Source: Stenotrophomonas maltophilia
GTDB lineage: Bacteria > Pseudomonadota > Gammaproteobacteria > Xanthomonadales > Xanthomonadaceae
Assembly (NCBI RefSeq): GCF_900186865.1
Contig: NZ_LT906480.1
Span: 3,428,001-3,492,000 of the forward strand
Direction: 5' to 3'
Length of the DNA: 64,000 nt
In this document: in pieces, positions 17,001 to 24,077 of the stretch
Layout: every line of letters starts with the position of its first letter
Position numbering within the stretch: the first letter of the stretch is position 1
Made by a program: the position numbers and the translations under genes
The notes under the pieces: generated by a model
Seen by the model: the letters and a program-made list of their open reading frames with translations, nothing else
What the model was told of the DNA's origin: nothing
Databases searched by the model: none

Positions 17001-17362
17001 CAGGCAGCCATCTCTTCGCAGACTTCGCAGTGGATCACAAAGCCTGTCAGGTAAGGCAGGCCGCGCGGGATGCCGTACTGCTTGCTGGTCTGGCGGCCAA
17101 TCGTCCAGCCCATCCAACGTTGGGTGGCGGCCTTGATCGCATCCTGCAAGGCTTGGCCTTGGTACAAGCCGTTCTGGACGTCGTCGGCAAAGTGGCGTCC
17201 GTGGCGACTGTCGAGGAAGGTCCGCACCGATTCGAGGGGCTGGTGGGTGGCGTCCGAAATAGCGTTCATGGCCAGGGGCCATGCGGCGCTGGCGTGTTCG
17301 TTCATCGTGCCCCAAAAACCCCAGGCTTCGTTTTGGGTGGCGGGTATCTGGTTGGTGGTCAT
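17000..17362 (-). CDS. Phage hypothetical protein
   Basis: 120 aa, family not recognised. Notable segments are NEAWGFWGTMNEHASAAWPL and the C-terminal FVIHCEVCEEMAA with a Cys pair. GGAGAAGACACC before ATG 17362 gives a good ribosome site. The 28-bp repeat (17401-17428) lies 39 bp upstream of the start, as it does before the other minus-strand genes of this block. Confidence 0.72.
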   Translation of the reverse strand: MTTNQIPATQNEAWGFWGTMNEHASAAWPLAMNAISDATHQPLESVRTFLDSRHGRHFADDVQNGLYQGQALQDAIKAATQRWMGWTIGRQTSKQYGIPRGLPYLTGFVIHCEVCEEMAA

Positions 17363-17400
17363 GGTGTCTTCTCCGGGTTGATCGTTGCGACACCTGTAGT

Positions 17401-17428
17401 AACGCGCTGTTCGATTGAGAAGCCAAGC
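17401..17428 (-). repeat. 28-bp upstream repeat, copy 1 of 4
   Basis: AACGCGCTGTTC, six variable bases, GAAGCCAAGC (plus-strand reading). The two conserved blocks start exactly 18 bp apart in every copy. This copy is 39 bp upstream of the start at 17362. Beyond it, a hairpin (GATTGAGAA against TTCTCGATC, 17413-17452) could end the transcript of the preceding gene. Confidence 0.7.
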
Positions 17429-17459
17429 TGTTCCGGGCCTCTTTCTCGATCAATTTCGC

Positions 17460-17819
17460 TTACCCGAGACGGGCTACGTAGCGGGCGTAATCACCGCCCT
17501 CGGGATTGACGTAGAGGTAAGGGCGTCCGGGAGCAGTGACCTCGACGCAGAGGTAGCCGTCGCCAGTGCCGCCACCCTTGCCACGCAGCCAGTCGCGTGA
17601 CACCAGCAGGCTGCGCCCAAAGGCGTCGAATTCGGCAGGGGTGAGCTCCTTGGTCTCGGTGACGTAGACATTGTGCTGGTCGCTCCCGCCCAGTTCGCCG
17701 AGGTCGGCAGGTTTGCGTGCAAACGGTAGGCGGATGCTCAACTCTTCGACCTGGAGGCTTTGGCCTGCGAACTGCAGAGTGCGTGGGGTGCGTTCGATGG
17801 TGATGGTCATGGTGCTCAT
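17460..17819 (-). CDS. Phage hypothetical protein
   Basis: 119 aa, unrecognised. It is beta-rich, with sequence MTITIERTPRTLQFAGQSLQ near the start and GYLCVEVTAPGRPYLYVNPE near the end. AGGAAAAC precedes ATG 17819; a second Met lies three codons on. It has its own 28-bp repeat 45 bp upstream, so it is probably transcribed separately from its neighbours. Confidence 0.72.
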   Translation of the reverse strand: MSTMTITIERTPRTLQFAGQSLQVEELSIRLPFARKPADLGELGGSDQHNVYVTETKELTPAEFDAFGRSLLVSRDWLRGKGGGTGDGYLCVEVTAPGRPYLYVNPEGGDYARYVARLG

Positions 17820-17863
17820 GGCGGTTTTCCTGGTTTGGCGTCGTCAATCACGACATCTGTATG

Positions 17864-17891
17864 AACGCGCTGGTGGGGAGAGAAGCCAAGC
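17864..17891 (-). repeat. 28-bp upstream repeat, copy 2 of 4
   Basis: AACGCGCTGG, eight variable bases, GAAGCCAAGC. It is 45 bp upstream of the start at 17819. The GAAGCCAA block also forms the left arm of a nested hairpin with TTGGCTTC at 17918-17925, which would lie 3' of the DUF3489 gene on its transcript. Confidence 0.7.
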
Positions 17892-17948
17892 TATTCATGG
17901 CTCCTCTCGCCATCTTTTTGGCTTCGCCGAAACTCGCTGTGCTCGTTT

Positions 17949-18512
17949 TCAGGCGATGCGGTAGATCCGCTCGCCACCCTTCGGCTTGTCCGAGACGATG
18001 TTCAGGCCGAGCTTTTTCTTGAAGGCTCCGGCGAAGGTGCCGCGCACCGTGTGCGCCTGCCAACCGGTGGCGGTGCAGATCTGGCCGATGGTTGCGCCCT
18101 CGGGGCGTTGCAGCATCCTGATCAATTCGGCCTGCTTGCTGTTCTCGCGGGTGCGCGGCTTGACCCACGTTGCTTCTGCGGCGGTTACGGCGGCTTCCAG
18201 TTCGGGATCGCTCGCGGCCGCAGGCGCGCCTTCAGCGTTGGCGATGATCCGGTCGAGATTGGCTTCGAACTGACCGATGCCCTTCCTGTTCACGTCGGGA
18301 CGCGGAATGCCCAGGGCGTCGTAGCCCTCCGCAGCGACAAACCAGTTGGTGCCGTCGGTTGTGATTAGTGCGCGGTTGAAAAGTCCGTCGAGCACCTTCT
18401 TGCGTGCGCCGCCTTTGATGTTGTCGGGGAACCAGTCGATCTTGCCGCTGGTGTGTTCAACCGCGTGGGCCAGGATCGCGTGCTGGGCAGGGGTCAGTTG
18501 AGTGGTGGTCAT
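17949..18512 (-). CDS. DUF3489 domain-containing protein
   Basis: 187 aa. The C-terminal ~75 residues match DUF3489, a winged-helix-like domain (SKQAELIRMLQRPEGATIGQ, ICTATGWQAHTVRGTFAGAF, ERIYRIA). The N-terminal part (LTPAQHAILAHAVEHTSGKI) is another helical module seen with this domain. DUF3489 proteins are common on phages and plasmids and are presumed DNA-binding regulators. The start ATG 18512 follows a ribosome site in AAGGAGCAAAAC. The 28-bp repeat is 38 bp upstream. Confidence 0.85.
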   Translation of the reverse strand: MTTTQLTPAQHAILAHAVEHTSGKIDWFPDNIKGGARKKVLDGLFNRALITTDGTNWFVAAEGYDALGIPRPDVNRKGIGQFEANLDRIIANAEGAPAAASDPELEAAVTAAEATWVKPRTRENSKQAELIRMLQRPEGATIGQICTATGWQAHTVRGTFAGAFKKKLGLNIVSDKPKGGERIYRIA

Positions 18513-18549
18513 GTTTTGCTCCTTCGATGTGGTGGACGGTGATGTGATG

Positions 18550-18577
18550 AACGCGCTGTTCTCAAGTGAAGCCAAGC
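18550..18577 (-). repeat. 28-bp upstream repeat, copy 3 of 4
   Basis: AACGCGCTGTTC, six variable bases, GAAGCCAAGC. It lies 38 bp upstream of the DUF3489 start. Its second block is the left arm of the perfect hairpin at 18568-18594. Confidence 0.75.
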
Positions 18578-18594
18578 GCTTTTTGCTTGGCTTC
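18568..18594. terminator. Perfect 10-bp hairpin between small genes
   Basis: GAAGCCAAGC, a 7-base loop (GCTTTTT), then GCTTGGCTTC. It lies 3' of the DUF6900-like gene (stop at 18607) on its transcript, where it could terminate, and overlaps the repeat in front of the DUF3489 gene. There is no clean U-tract on the minus transcript. Confidence 0.45.
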
Positions 18595-18606
18595 TTCGCT
18601 TCGCAA

Positions 18607-18804
18607 TCAGGTGTTGGCCTTGTCTGACGGGTTGGCATTGCGCCCCTGCTCGAGACCCGCGTTGAAGGCGGCTTCAAGCGCATCGCGTAGGCACCAGACC
18701 GCCACATCGTGGAAATCGAGGCTGTCCGAGCTGCGGGTTTCCAGGGTTTCGATGCCCAGCTTGTTTTGCGCGATCTGGGTCAGGAGTTGTTCGAGCTTGC
18801 TCAT
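18607..18804 (-). CDS. DUF6900-like small protein
   Basis: 65 aa. The core LGIETLETRSSDSLDFHDVA, followed by VWCLRDALEAAFNAG, matches the DUF6900 pattern seen on plasmids and phages next to DUF3489 genes. Function is unknown. It is the first gene of the minus-strand block, divergent from the terminase small subunit, with the fourth 28-bp repeat 38 bp upstream. Confidence 0.75.
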   Translation of the reverse strand: MSKLEQLLTQIAQNKLGIETLETRSSDSLDFHDVAVWCLRDALEAAFNAGLEQGRNANPSDKANT

Positions 18805-18841
18805 GTCCGTGTCCTTTCATGGTGTTGATGACGAACGTATG

Positions 18842-18869
18842 AACGCGCTGTTCCAGATGGAAGCCAAGC
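18842..18869 (-). repeat. 28-bp upstream repeat, copy 4 of 4
   Basis: AACGCGCTGTTC, six variable bases, GAAGCCAAGC, located 38 bp upstream of the start at 18804. Unlike copies 1-3 it has no following hairpin, consistent with no minus-strand gene lying upstream of it. The hairpins therefore look like terminators and the repeat itself like a promoter or operator. Confidence 0.75.
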
Positions 18870-18921
18870 TCAATTCGCATGAATGACGAACAAATGATTG
18901 AAGGTGCCCCGAAGGGGAAAT

Positions 18922-19458
18922 ATGGGTATTTCGATTCGTGCCTACGCACGCCACCGAGGGGTGTCCGATGCAGCGGTGCGCAAGGCCATCGCTGCTGGGC
19001 GGATCACGCCGGAGGCAGACGGAACGATTGATGCCGAGCGCGTCGACCGCGAGTGGGCGCGCAATTCCGATGCACCGCGCAATGGCACGGCCACCCGCGC
19101 GGTCAAGGTTGCTGTGGCGGAATCCAGCGGCACCACGGGTGACGGGCCTGCTGCCTTGCCTGCAGGCGGCACGTCCTTGCTCCAGGCGCGCACGGTCAAC
19201 GAGGTGGTCAAGGCGCAAACCAACAAGGTGCGTTTGGCCCGCCTCAAGGGCGAGCTGGTGGATCGGCCACAGGCCATCGCGCACGTTTTCAAACTGGCGC
19301 GCTCCGAGCGCGATGCGTGGCTGAACTGGCCCGCGCGCATTTCGGCGCAGATGGCCGCCAAGCTCAATGTTGATCCGCACACGATGCACATCGCCCTGGA
19401 GGCAGCCGTGCGTGAGCACCTGCAGGAACTGGGCGAGATGCGACCGAGGGTGGATTGA
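18922..19458 (+). CDS. Phage terminase small subunit (Nu1-like)
   Basis: 178 aa. The N-terminal winged helix-turn-helix (SIRAYARHRGVSDAAVRKAI, then GRITPEADGTIDAERVDREW) resembles lambda gpNu1-type packaging initiators. The C-terminal helical region (VKAQTNKVRLARLKGELVDR) should mediate oligomerisation and contact with the large subunit. The start is set by AAGGGGAA upstream of ATG 18922. The stop overlaps the large-subunit start as TGATG. Confidence 0.88.
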   Translation: MGISIRAYARHRGVSDAAVRKAIAAGRITPEADGTIDAERVDREWARNSDAPRNGTATRAVKVAVAESSGTTGDGPAALPAGGTSLLQARTVNEVVKAQTNKVRLARLKGELVDRPQAIAHVFKLARSERDAWLNWPARISAQMAAKLNVDPHTMHIALEAAVREHLQELGEMRPRVD

Positions 19459-21419
19459 TGGACATGGATTACGAAGGCGCTGCCGAGATCGAACGCGCAT
19501 GGCGTGAGGGACTGACTCCCGACCCGCTGCTCACCGTGTCCGAATGGTCGGATCGCCACCGGATGCTTTCCAGCAAGGCGTCCGCCGAGCCCGGGCGCTG
19601 GCGTACCAGCCGCACGCCTTACCTGAAAGCCATCATGGACTGCCTGTCGCCGACCTCGCCGGTCGAGCGTGTGGTGTTCATGAAAGCGGCACAGCTTGGC
19701 GCGACCGAGATGGGATCGAACTGGATCGGCTACGTGATCCACCACGCGCCGGGCCCGATGATGGCGGTGTGGCCAACAGTAGAGATGGCCAAGCGCAACT
19801 CCAAGCAGCGGATTGATCCGCTGATCGAAGAGTCATCGGCATTGGCCGAACTGATTGCACCGGCGCGCAGCCGGGATTCCGGCAACACCATCCTGGCCAA
19901 GGAGTTCCGGGGTGGCGTGCTGGTGATGACTGGGGCCAACAGCGCGGTCGGACTGCGCTCGATGCCGGTGCGGTATCTGTTTCTCGACGAGGTCGACGGC
20001 TATCCGTTGGACGTTGAGGGTGAAGGGGATGCGATCTCGCTGGCCGAGGCGCGTACACGCACCTTCGCGCGGCGCAAGATCTTCATCGTCTCGACGCCGA
20101 CGATCTCAGGGGCATCGGCTATCGAGCGCGAGTACGAGGCCAGTGACCAACGTCGCTACTTTGTGCCGTGTCCGCATTGCTCCCACCGTCAGTGGCTGCG
20201 TTTCGAGCAGCTGCGTTGGGACAGAGGGCAACCGGAGACCGCCGCCTACATCTGCGAGTCATGTGACACCGCGATTGCCGAGCACCACAAGACGTGGATG
20301 CTGGAGCACGGCGAGTGGCGCGCGATGATCACCGATGGCGCGGGTAAGACGGCAGGCTTCCACCTGTCGTCGCTGTACAGCCCGGTTGGCTGGCGTTCGT
20401 GGCGAGAGATCGCCGCTGCGTGGGAAGCCGCCGTCAGTAAAGAGTCGGGATCGGCCGCCGCCATCAAGACCTTCAAGAACACCGAGTTGGGTGAAACCTG
20501 GGTCGAGGAAGGCGAAGCGCCGGACTGGCAACGACTGGTCGAACGCCGCGAGGACTACCGCGTCGGCAGCGTGCCGCAAGGCGGTCTGCTCTTGGTCGGC
20601 GCGGCCGGCGTGCAGAAAGATCGCATCGAGGCGTCGGTCTGGGCCTTTGGGCGCGGCAAGGAGTCCTGGCTGGTTGAGCACCGCGTGCTGATGGGTGACA
20701 CCGCCCGCGACGCGGTATGGAAGCGCCTTGCTGAAATGCTGGCCGAAACCTGGACACACGCCTCCGGCGCGGCGATGCCGCTGGTGCGTTTTGCCTTGGA
20801 TACCGGCTTTGCGACGCAGGAGGCCTACGCCTTTGTGCGGGCTTGCCGCGATTCGCGTGTGATGGCGGTCAAGGGGGTACCTCGTGGTGCAGCCTTGATC
20901 GGCACGCCGACCGCCATCGATGTCTCGCAGGGTGGAAAGAAGCTGCGCCGGGGCATCAAGGTGTACTCGGTGGCGGTCAGCATCGCCAAGCTCGAGTTCT
21001 ACAACAACCTGCGCAAGAGCGCCGATGTTGGCGAGGACGGATTGACCACGGTGTTCCCGGCCGGGTTCGTCCATCTGCCCAAGATCGATGCTGAGTTCAT
21101 CCAGCAACTCTGCGCGGAACAACTGATCACCCGCCGCGACCGCAACGGCTTCCCGGTGCGTGAGTGGCAAAAGATGCGTGAGCGCAATGAGGCGCTCGAC
21201 TGCTACGTCTACGCCCGCGCGGCTGCATCGGCGGCGGGACTGGATCGCTTCGAGGAACGCCACTGGCGGGAACTGGAGCGACAACTGGGGCTGTCTAGTC
21301 CGCCAGCCCTTGAAACACCTACTGAATCGATCAACGAGGCCACCCAACGCGGTGGCCTCGCTGTTTCTGGCAACCGTAACACCGGTCGGCGCGTGATCAA
21401 AAGCCGCTGGCTGTCCTGA
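19458..21419 (+). CDS. Phage terminase large subunit (GpA family)
   Basis: 653 aa. The ATPase has a variant Walker A (KAAQLGATE, 76-84) and Walker B (LFLDEVD, 174-180). The zinc-binding cysteines of GpA proteins follow (CPHC and CESC around 235-270). The C-terminal half is the nuclease that cuts concatemers (LVRFALDTGFATQEAYAFVR contains a candidate metal ligand). It packages DNA into proheads with the portal. The lambda-type terminase predicts cohesive-end packaging, and a cos site may lie just upstream, but none was identified. Confidence 0.95.
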   Translation: MDMDYEGAAEIERAWREGLTPDPLLTVSEWSDRHRMLSSKASAEPGRWRTSRTPYLKAIMDCLSPTSPVERVVFMKAAQLGATEMGSNWIGYVIHHAPGPMMAVWPTVEMAKRNSKQRIDPLIEESSALAELIAPARSRDSGNTILAKEFRGGVLVMTGANSAVGLRSMPVRYLFLDEVDGYPLDVEGEGDAISLAEARTRTFARRKIFIVSTPTISGASAIEREYEASDQRRYFVPCPHCSHRQWLRFEQLRWDRGQPETAAYICESCDTAIAEHHKTWMLEHGEWRAMITDGAGKTAGFHLSSLYSPVGWRSWREIAAAWEAAVSKESGSAAAIKTFKNTELGETWVEEGEAPDWQRLVERREDYRVGSVPQGGLLLVGAAGVQKDRIEASVWAFGRGKESWLVEHRVLMGDTARDAVWKRLAEMLAETWTHASGAAMPLVRFALDTGFATQEAYAFVRACRDSRVMAVKGVPRGAALIGTPTAIDVSQGGKKLRRGIKVYSVAVSIAKLEFYNNLRKSADVGEDGLTTVFPAGFVHLPKIDAEFIQQLCAEQLITRRDRNGFPVREWQKMRERNEALDCYVYARAAASAAGLDRFEERHWRELERQLGLSSPPALETPTESINEATQRGGLAVSGNRNTGRRVIKSRWLS

Positions 21420-21436
21420 CACATCAAGGAGAAAAC

Positions 21437-21928
21437 ATGAGTCTTGCTACCCGTATCGAAAGCCTGGTCATCCGCGTCGCGCAGGAGTTCAACGACGTCC
21501 GCGCCAAGGCAGGCAACCTGGCCAACCTCACCACCACCGACAAGTCGAATCTGGTCGCGGCCATCAACGAACTGAAAGCCGCCGTGGTGTCGTCGGCGGT
21601 GATCGACGATGCGCACGTCGCGGCCACGACCACTTACTCGTCCAACAAGATCGTCTCACTGCTCGATGCGCTCAAGACCGAGATCTTGGGCGGTGCCGAT
21701 GCCGCGTACGACACGCTGGTGGAAATCCAGCAACTGCTGCAGAACGGCACCAGTGGTCTGGATGCGCTGCTCGCCGCCGTCAACAACCGCGTGCGCTTCG
21801 ATGCGGCGCAGTCGCTGACCGTGGCCGAGCAACTTCAGGCACGCAGCAACATCGGTGCCGTCGCGACCAGTGATGTCGGCAACACCGACACTGACTTCGT
21901 CGCGGTCTTTGTGGGTGCGCTGGTCTGA
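21437..21928 (+). CDS. Virion-associated/tail-fibre-like protein A
   Basis: 163 aa. The sequence begins MSLATRIESLVIRVAQEFND and contains a helical stalk-like part (TTDKSNLVAAINELKAAVVS, LVEIQQLLQNGTSGLDALLA) ending QLQARSNIGAVA, a phrase common in phage tail fibres. AAGGAG precedes the start. It is unusual to find such a gene between terminase and the gpW joining protein. It overlaps protein B by 1 bp. A decoration or receptor-binding role is inferred. Confidence 0.7.
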   Translation: MSLATRIESLVIRVAQEFNDVRAKAGNLANLTTTDKSNLVAAINELKAAVVSSAVIDDAHVAATTTYSSNKIVSLLDALKTEILGGADAAYDTLVEIQQLLQNGTSGLDALLAAVNNRVRFDAAQSLTVAEQLQARSNIGAVATSDVGNTDTDFVAVFVGALV

Positions 21929-22320
21929 TGAGCCTCGCATCGCGCATCAGTGCGCTGGCCAGCCGCGTCGGGCTCGAGGTCAAGACTAAGATCGACGCCA
22001 CCCACCCCGGCGTGGCCCGGGCGTGGGTGTGTTTCGGCTATGTCGGCACGCAGGTCGTCGTGCGTGCATCGCACAACGTGGCCAGCGTGACCCGGACGGC
22101 GGCGGGTCGCTACCGCGTGACCTTCGCCGTTGCCATGCCCGACGCCAACTATTGCTGGACGGCGCTTGCCCGCAGCAGCACCAACAGCGGCACGCAGCGC
22201 ATCGCCATCGTGCGATCCAGCTCCGACCAGAAAACCGCCCAGTACGTCGACGTCAGTTGCGCCACCACGGCCGCATCGTTCGACGACTCCACCGAAATCA
22301 ACCTCACGGTGTACCGCTGA
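21928..22320 (+). CDS. Virion-associated/tail-fibre-like protein B
   Basis: 130 aa. It starts MSLASRISALASRVGLEVK, the same motif as protein A. The remainder is a beta-rich domain (GRYRVTFAVAMPDANYCWTA, then DVSCATTAASFDDSTEINLT) resembling C-terminal receptor-binding or head-fibre domains of phage fibres. Its stop overlaps the gpW start as TGATG. Two small proteins sharing an N-terminal module could assemble through it. Confidence 0.7.
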   Translation: MSLASRISALASRVGLEVKTKIDATHPGVARAWVCFGYVGTQVVVRASHNVASVTRTAAGRYRVTFAVAMPDANYCWTALARSSTNSGTQRIAIVRSSSDQKTAQYVDVSCATTAASFDDSTEINLTVYR

Positions 22321-22541
22321 TGGCCTACACACAAGCACATCTCGACGCACTGGAAGCTGCGCTGGTCAAGGGCGAAAAGCGCGTGACCTTTGGCGACAAG
22401 ACCGTCGAGTACCGCAGCGTCGATGAACTCCAGGCCGCCATTGCGGCTGTCAAGCGCGACATCTTCGAGCAGGCCGTGGATACCGGGCTGTGGCCCGGTG
22501 CGCCACGCCAGATCCGGGTCACCACCGGCAAAGGGTTCTGA
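22320..22541 (+). CDS. Head-tail joining protein gpW
   Basis: 73 aa, the usual gpW length. Typical features are MAYTQAHLDALEAALVKGEK, RVTFGDKTVEYRSVDEL, and the C-terminal RQIRVTTGKGF. In lambda, gpW enters the head after packaging and completes the connector to which gpFII and the tail attach. Its position just before the portal gene is the lambda order. Confidence 0.92.
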   Translation: MAYTQAHLDALEAALVKGEKRVTFGDKTVEYRSVDELQAAIAAVKRDIFEQAVDTGLWPGAPRQIRVTTGKGF

Positions 22542-22543
22542 AC

Positions 22544-24076
22544 ATGCAATGGTTTGACCGAATGCGCAGGCGCGTCGGCATGCGTCTGCTTGGCGGCACC
22601 CCGTTCTATGACGGTATCGGTGGCGGCCGTCGCGCATTGGCGTGGCAGGTCGGCAATCCAGGCGCAGTCGCAGCACTGGCGTTCACCCAGAACGAATTGC
22701 GCGCGAAGAGCCGCGATCTGGTACGCCGCAATGCCTGGGCAGCGGCAGGCGTTGAAGCCTTTGTCTCGAACGCCATCGGTACTGGCATCAAGCCGCAGAG
22801 CATGCTGGCCGATCAGTCCTTGCGCGAAGCGATCCACAGCCTGTGGTGGGACTGGTGCGAGGAAGCCGATGCCGCCGGACTGACCGATTTCTACGGCCTG
22901 CAGGCCTTGGCCTGTCGCGCCATGCTCGAAGGCGGGGAATGTCTGGTGCGGCTGCGCTATCGCCGTCCGGAGGATGGCCTGCCGGTAGGCCTGCAATTGC
23001 AGTTGCTCGAACCCGAACACCTGCCAGCCACGCTGAATCAGGAATTGGCTTCGGGAAATGTAATCCGTGCGGGCATCGAATTCGACAAGCTCGGACGGCG
23101 GGTGGCCTACCACCTGTATCGCTCACACCCGGGTGATGGCTCACTGGCTCCGATGTCGGGCACTGGTGGCGTGGTGGGCGGTCTCGACACAGTGCGTGTC
23201 CCGGCCAGCGAAATCATTCACCTGTTTCGTCCCTTGCGGCCCGGACAGATCCGGGGCGAACCGTGGCTGGCGCGCGCACTGGTCAAGCTCAACGAACTCG
23301 ACCAGTACGACGACGCCGAGCTCGTGCGCAAGAAAACCGCCGCGATGTTCGCGGGCTTCATCACGCGCCTGTCACCTGAGGACAACCTGATGGGTGAAGG
23401 CTTGCCGGATGCCAGCGGTGCGGCATTGGCCGGGCTGGAGCCGGGCACGATGCAGATCCTGGAGCCCGGCGAGGACGTGAAGTTCAGTCAGCCCGCCGAC
23501 GTTGGCGCGAGCTACGCCGAATTCCTGCGCATGCAGTTCCGGGCGGTGGCAGCGGCGATGGGCATCACCTACGAGATGCTGACCGGCGACCTGACGCAAG
23601 TGAACTATTCGTCGATCCGGGCCGGGCTGCTGGAGTTTCGCCGCCGCTGTGAGGCCATCCAGCACGGCGTGATCGTCCACCAGCTGTGCCGCCCGATCTG
23701 GCGTGCCTGGATGGAGCAGGCGCTACTTGAAGGCGCGCTGGCGCTGCCGCAGTTCACCGAGAAGAAGCGCGACTACTTCGCGGCCAAATGGATTCCACAG
23801 GGTTGGCAGTGGGTCGATCCCAAGAAGGAATTCGACGCGATGCTGACCGCCATTCGCGCCGGGCTGCTGTCTCGCTCGGAAGCCATCTCGGCCTTCGGCT
23901 ACGACGCCGAGGACATCGACCGCGAGATCGCCGCCGACAACCAGCGTGCCGATGAGCTCGGTCTGGTCTTTGACTCCGACCCGCGCCACGACAAAGCGCC
24001 CCAACCATCGGCATCGGGCGCTCCCATAAATGCGGCCGCCACAGTGGCCGTGCCGCAAGACCAACAGGACAACTGA
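22544..24076 (+). CDS. Phage portal protein (lambda gpB family)
   Basis: 510 aa. Portal signatures include LAFTQNELRAKSRDLVRRNA, WAAAGVEAFVSNAIGTGIKP, and HLFRPLRPGQIRGEPWLARA. The C-terminal region has the QFRAVAAAMGITYEMLTGDL block of the family. The protein forms the dodecameric ring at the prohead vertex through which terminase drives DNA. It begins 2 bp after gpW and is followed 1 bp later by the protease. Confidence 0.95.
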   Translation: MQWFDRMRRRVGMRLLGGTPFYDGIGGGRRALAWQVGNPGAVAALAFTQNELRAKSRDLVRRNAWAAAGVEAFVSNAIGTGIKPQSMLADQSLREAIHSLWWDWCEEADAAGLTDFYGLQALACRAMLEGGECLVRLRYRRPEDGLPVGLQLQLLEPEHLPATLNQELASGNVIRAGIEFDKLGRRVAYHLYRSHPGDGSLAPMSGTGGVVGGLDTVRVPASEIIHLFRPLRPGQIRGEPWLARALVKLNELDQYDDAELVRKKTAAMFAGFITRLSPEDNLMGEGLPDASGAALAGLEPGTMQILEPGEDVKFSQPADVGASYAEFLRMQFRAVAAAMGITYEMLTGDLTQVNYSSIRAGLLEFRRRCEAIQHGVIVHQLCRPIWRAWMEQALLEGALALPQFTEKKRDYFAAKWIPQGWQWVDPKKEFDAMLTAIRAGLLSRSEAISAFGYDAEDIDREIAADNQRADELGLVFDSDPRHDKAPQPSASGAPINAAATVAVPQDQQDN

Positions 24077-24077
24077 C

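Noticed and set aside
17401..18869. CRISPR array from the regularly built 28-bp repeats
   Set aside because: Only four copies, separated by whole genes 290-690 bp apart, with no spacers or cas genes.
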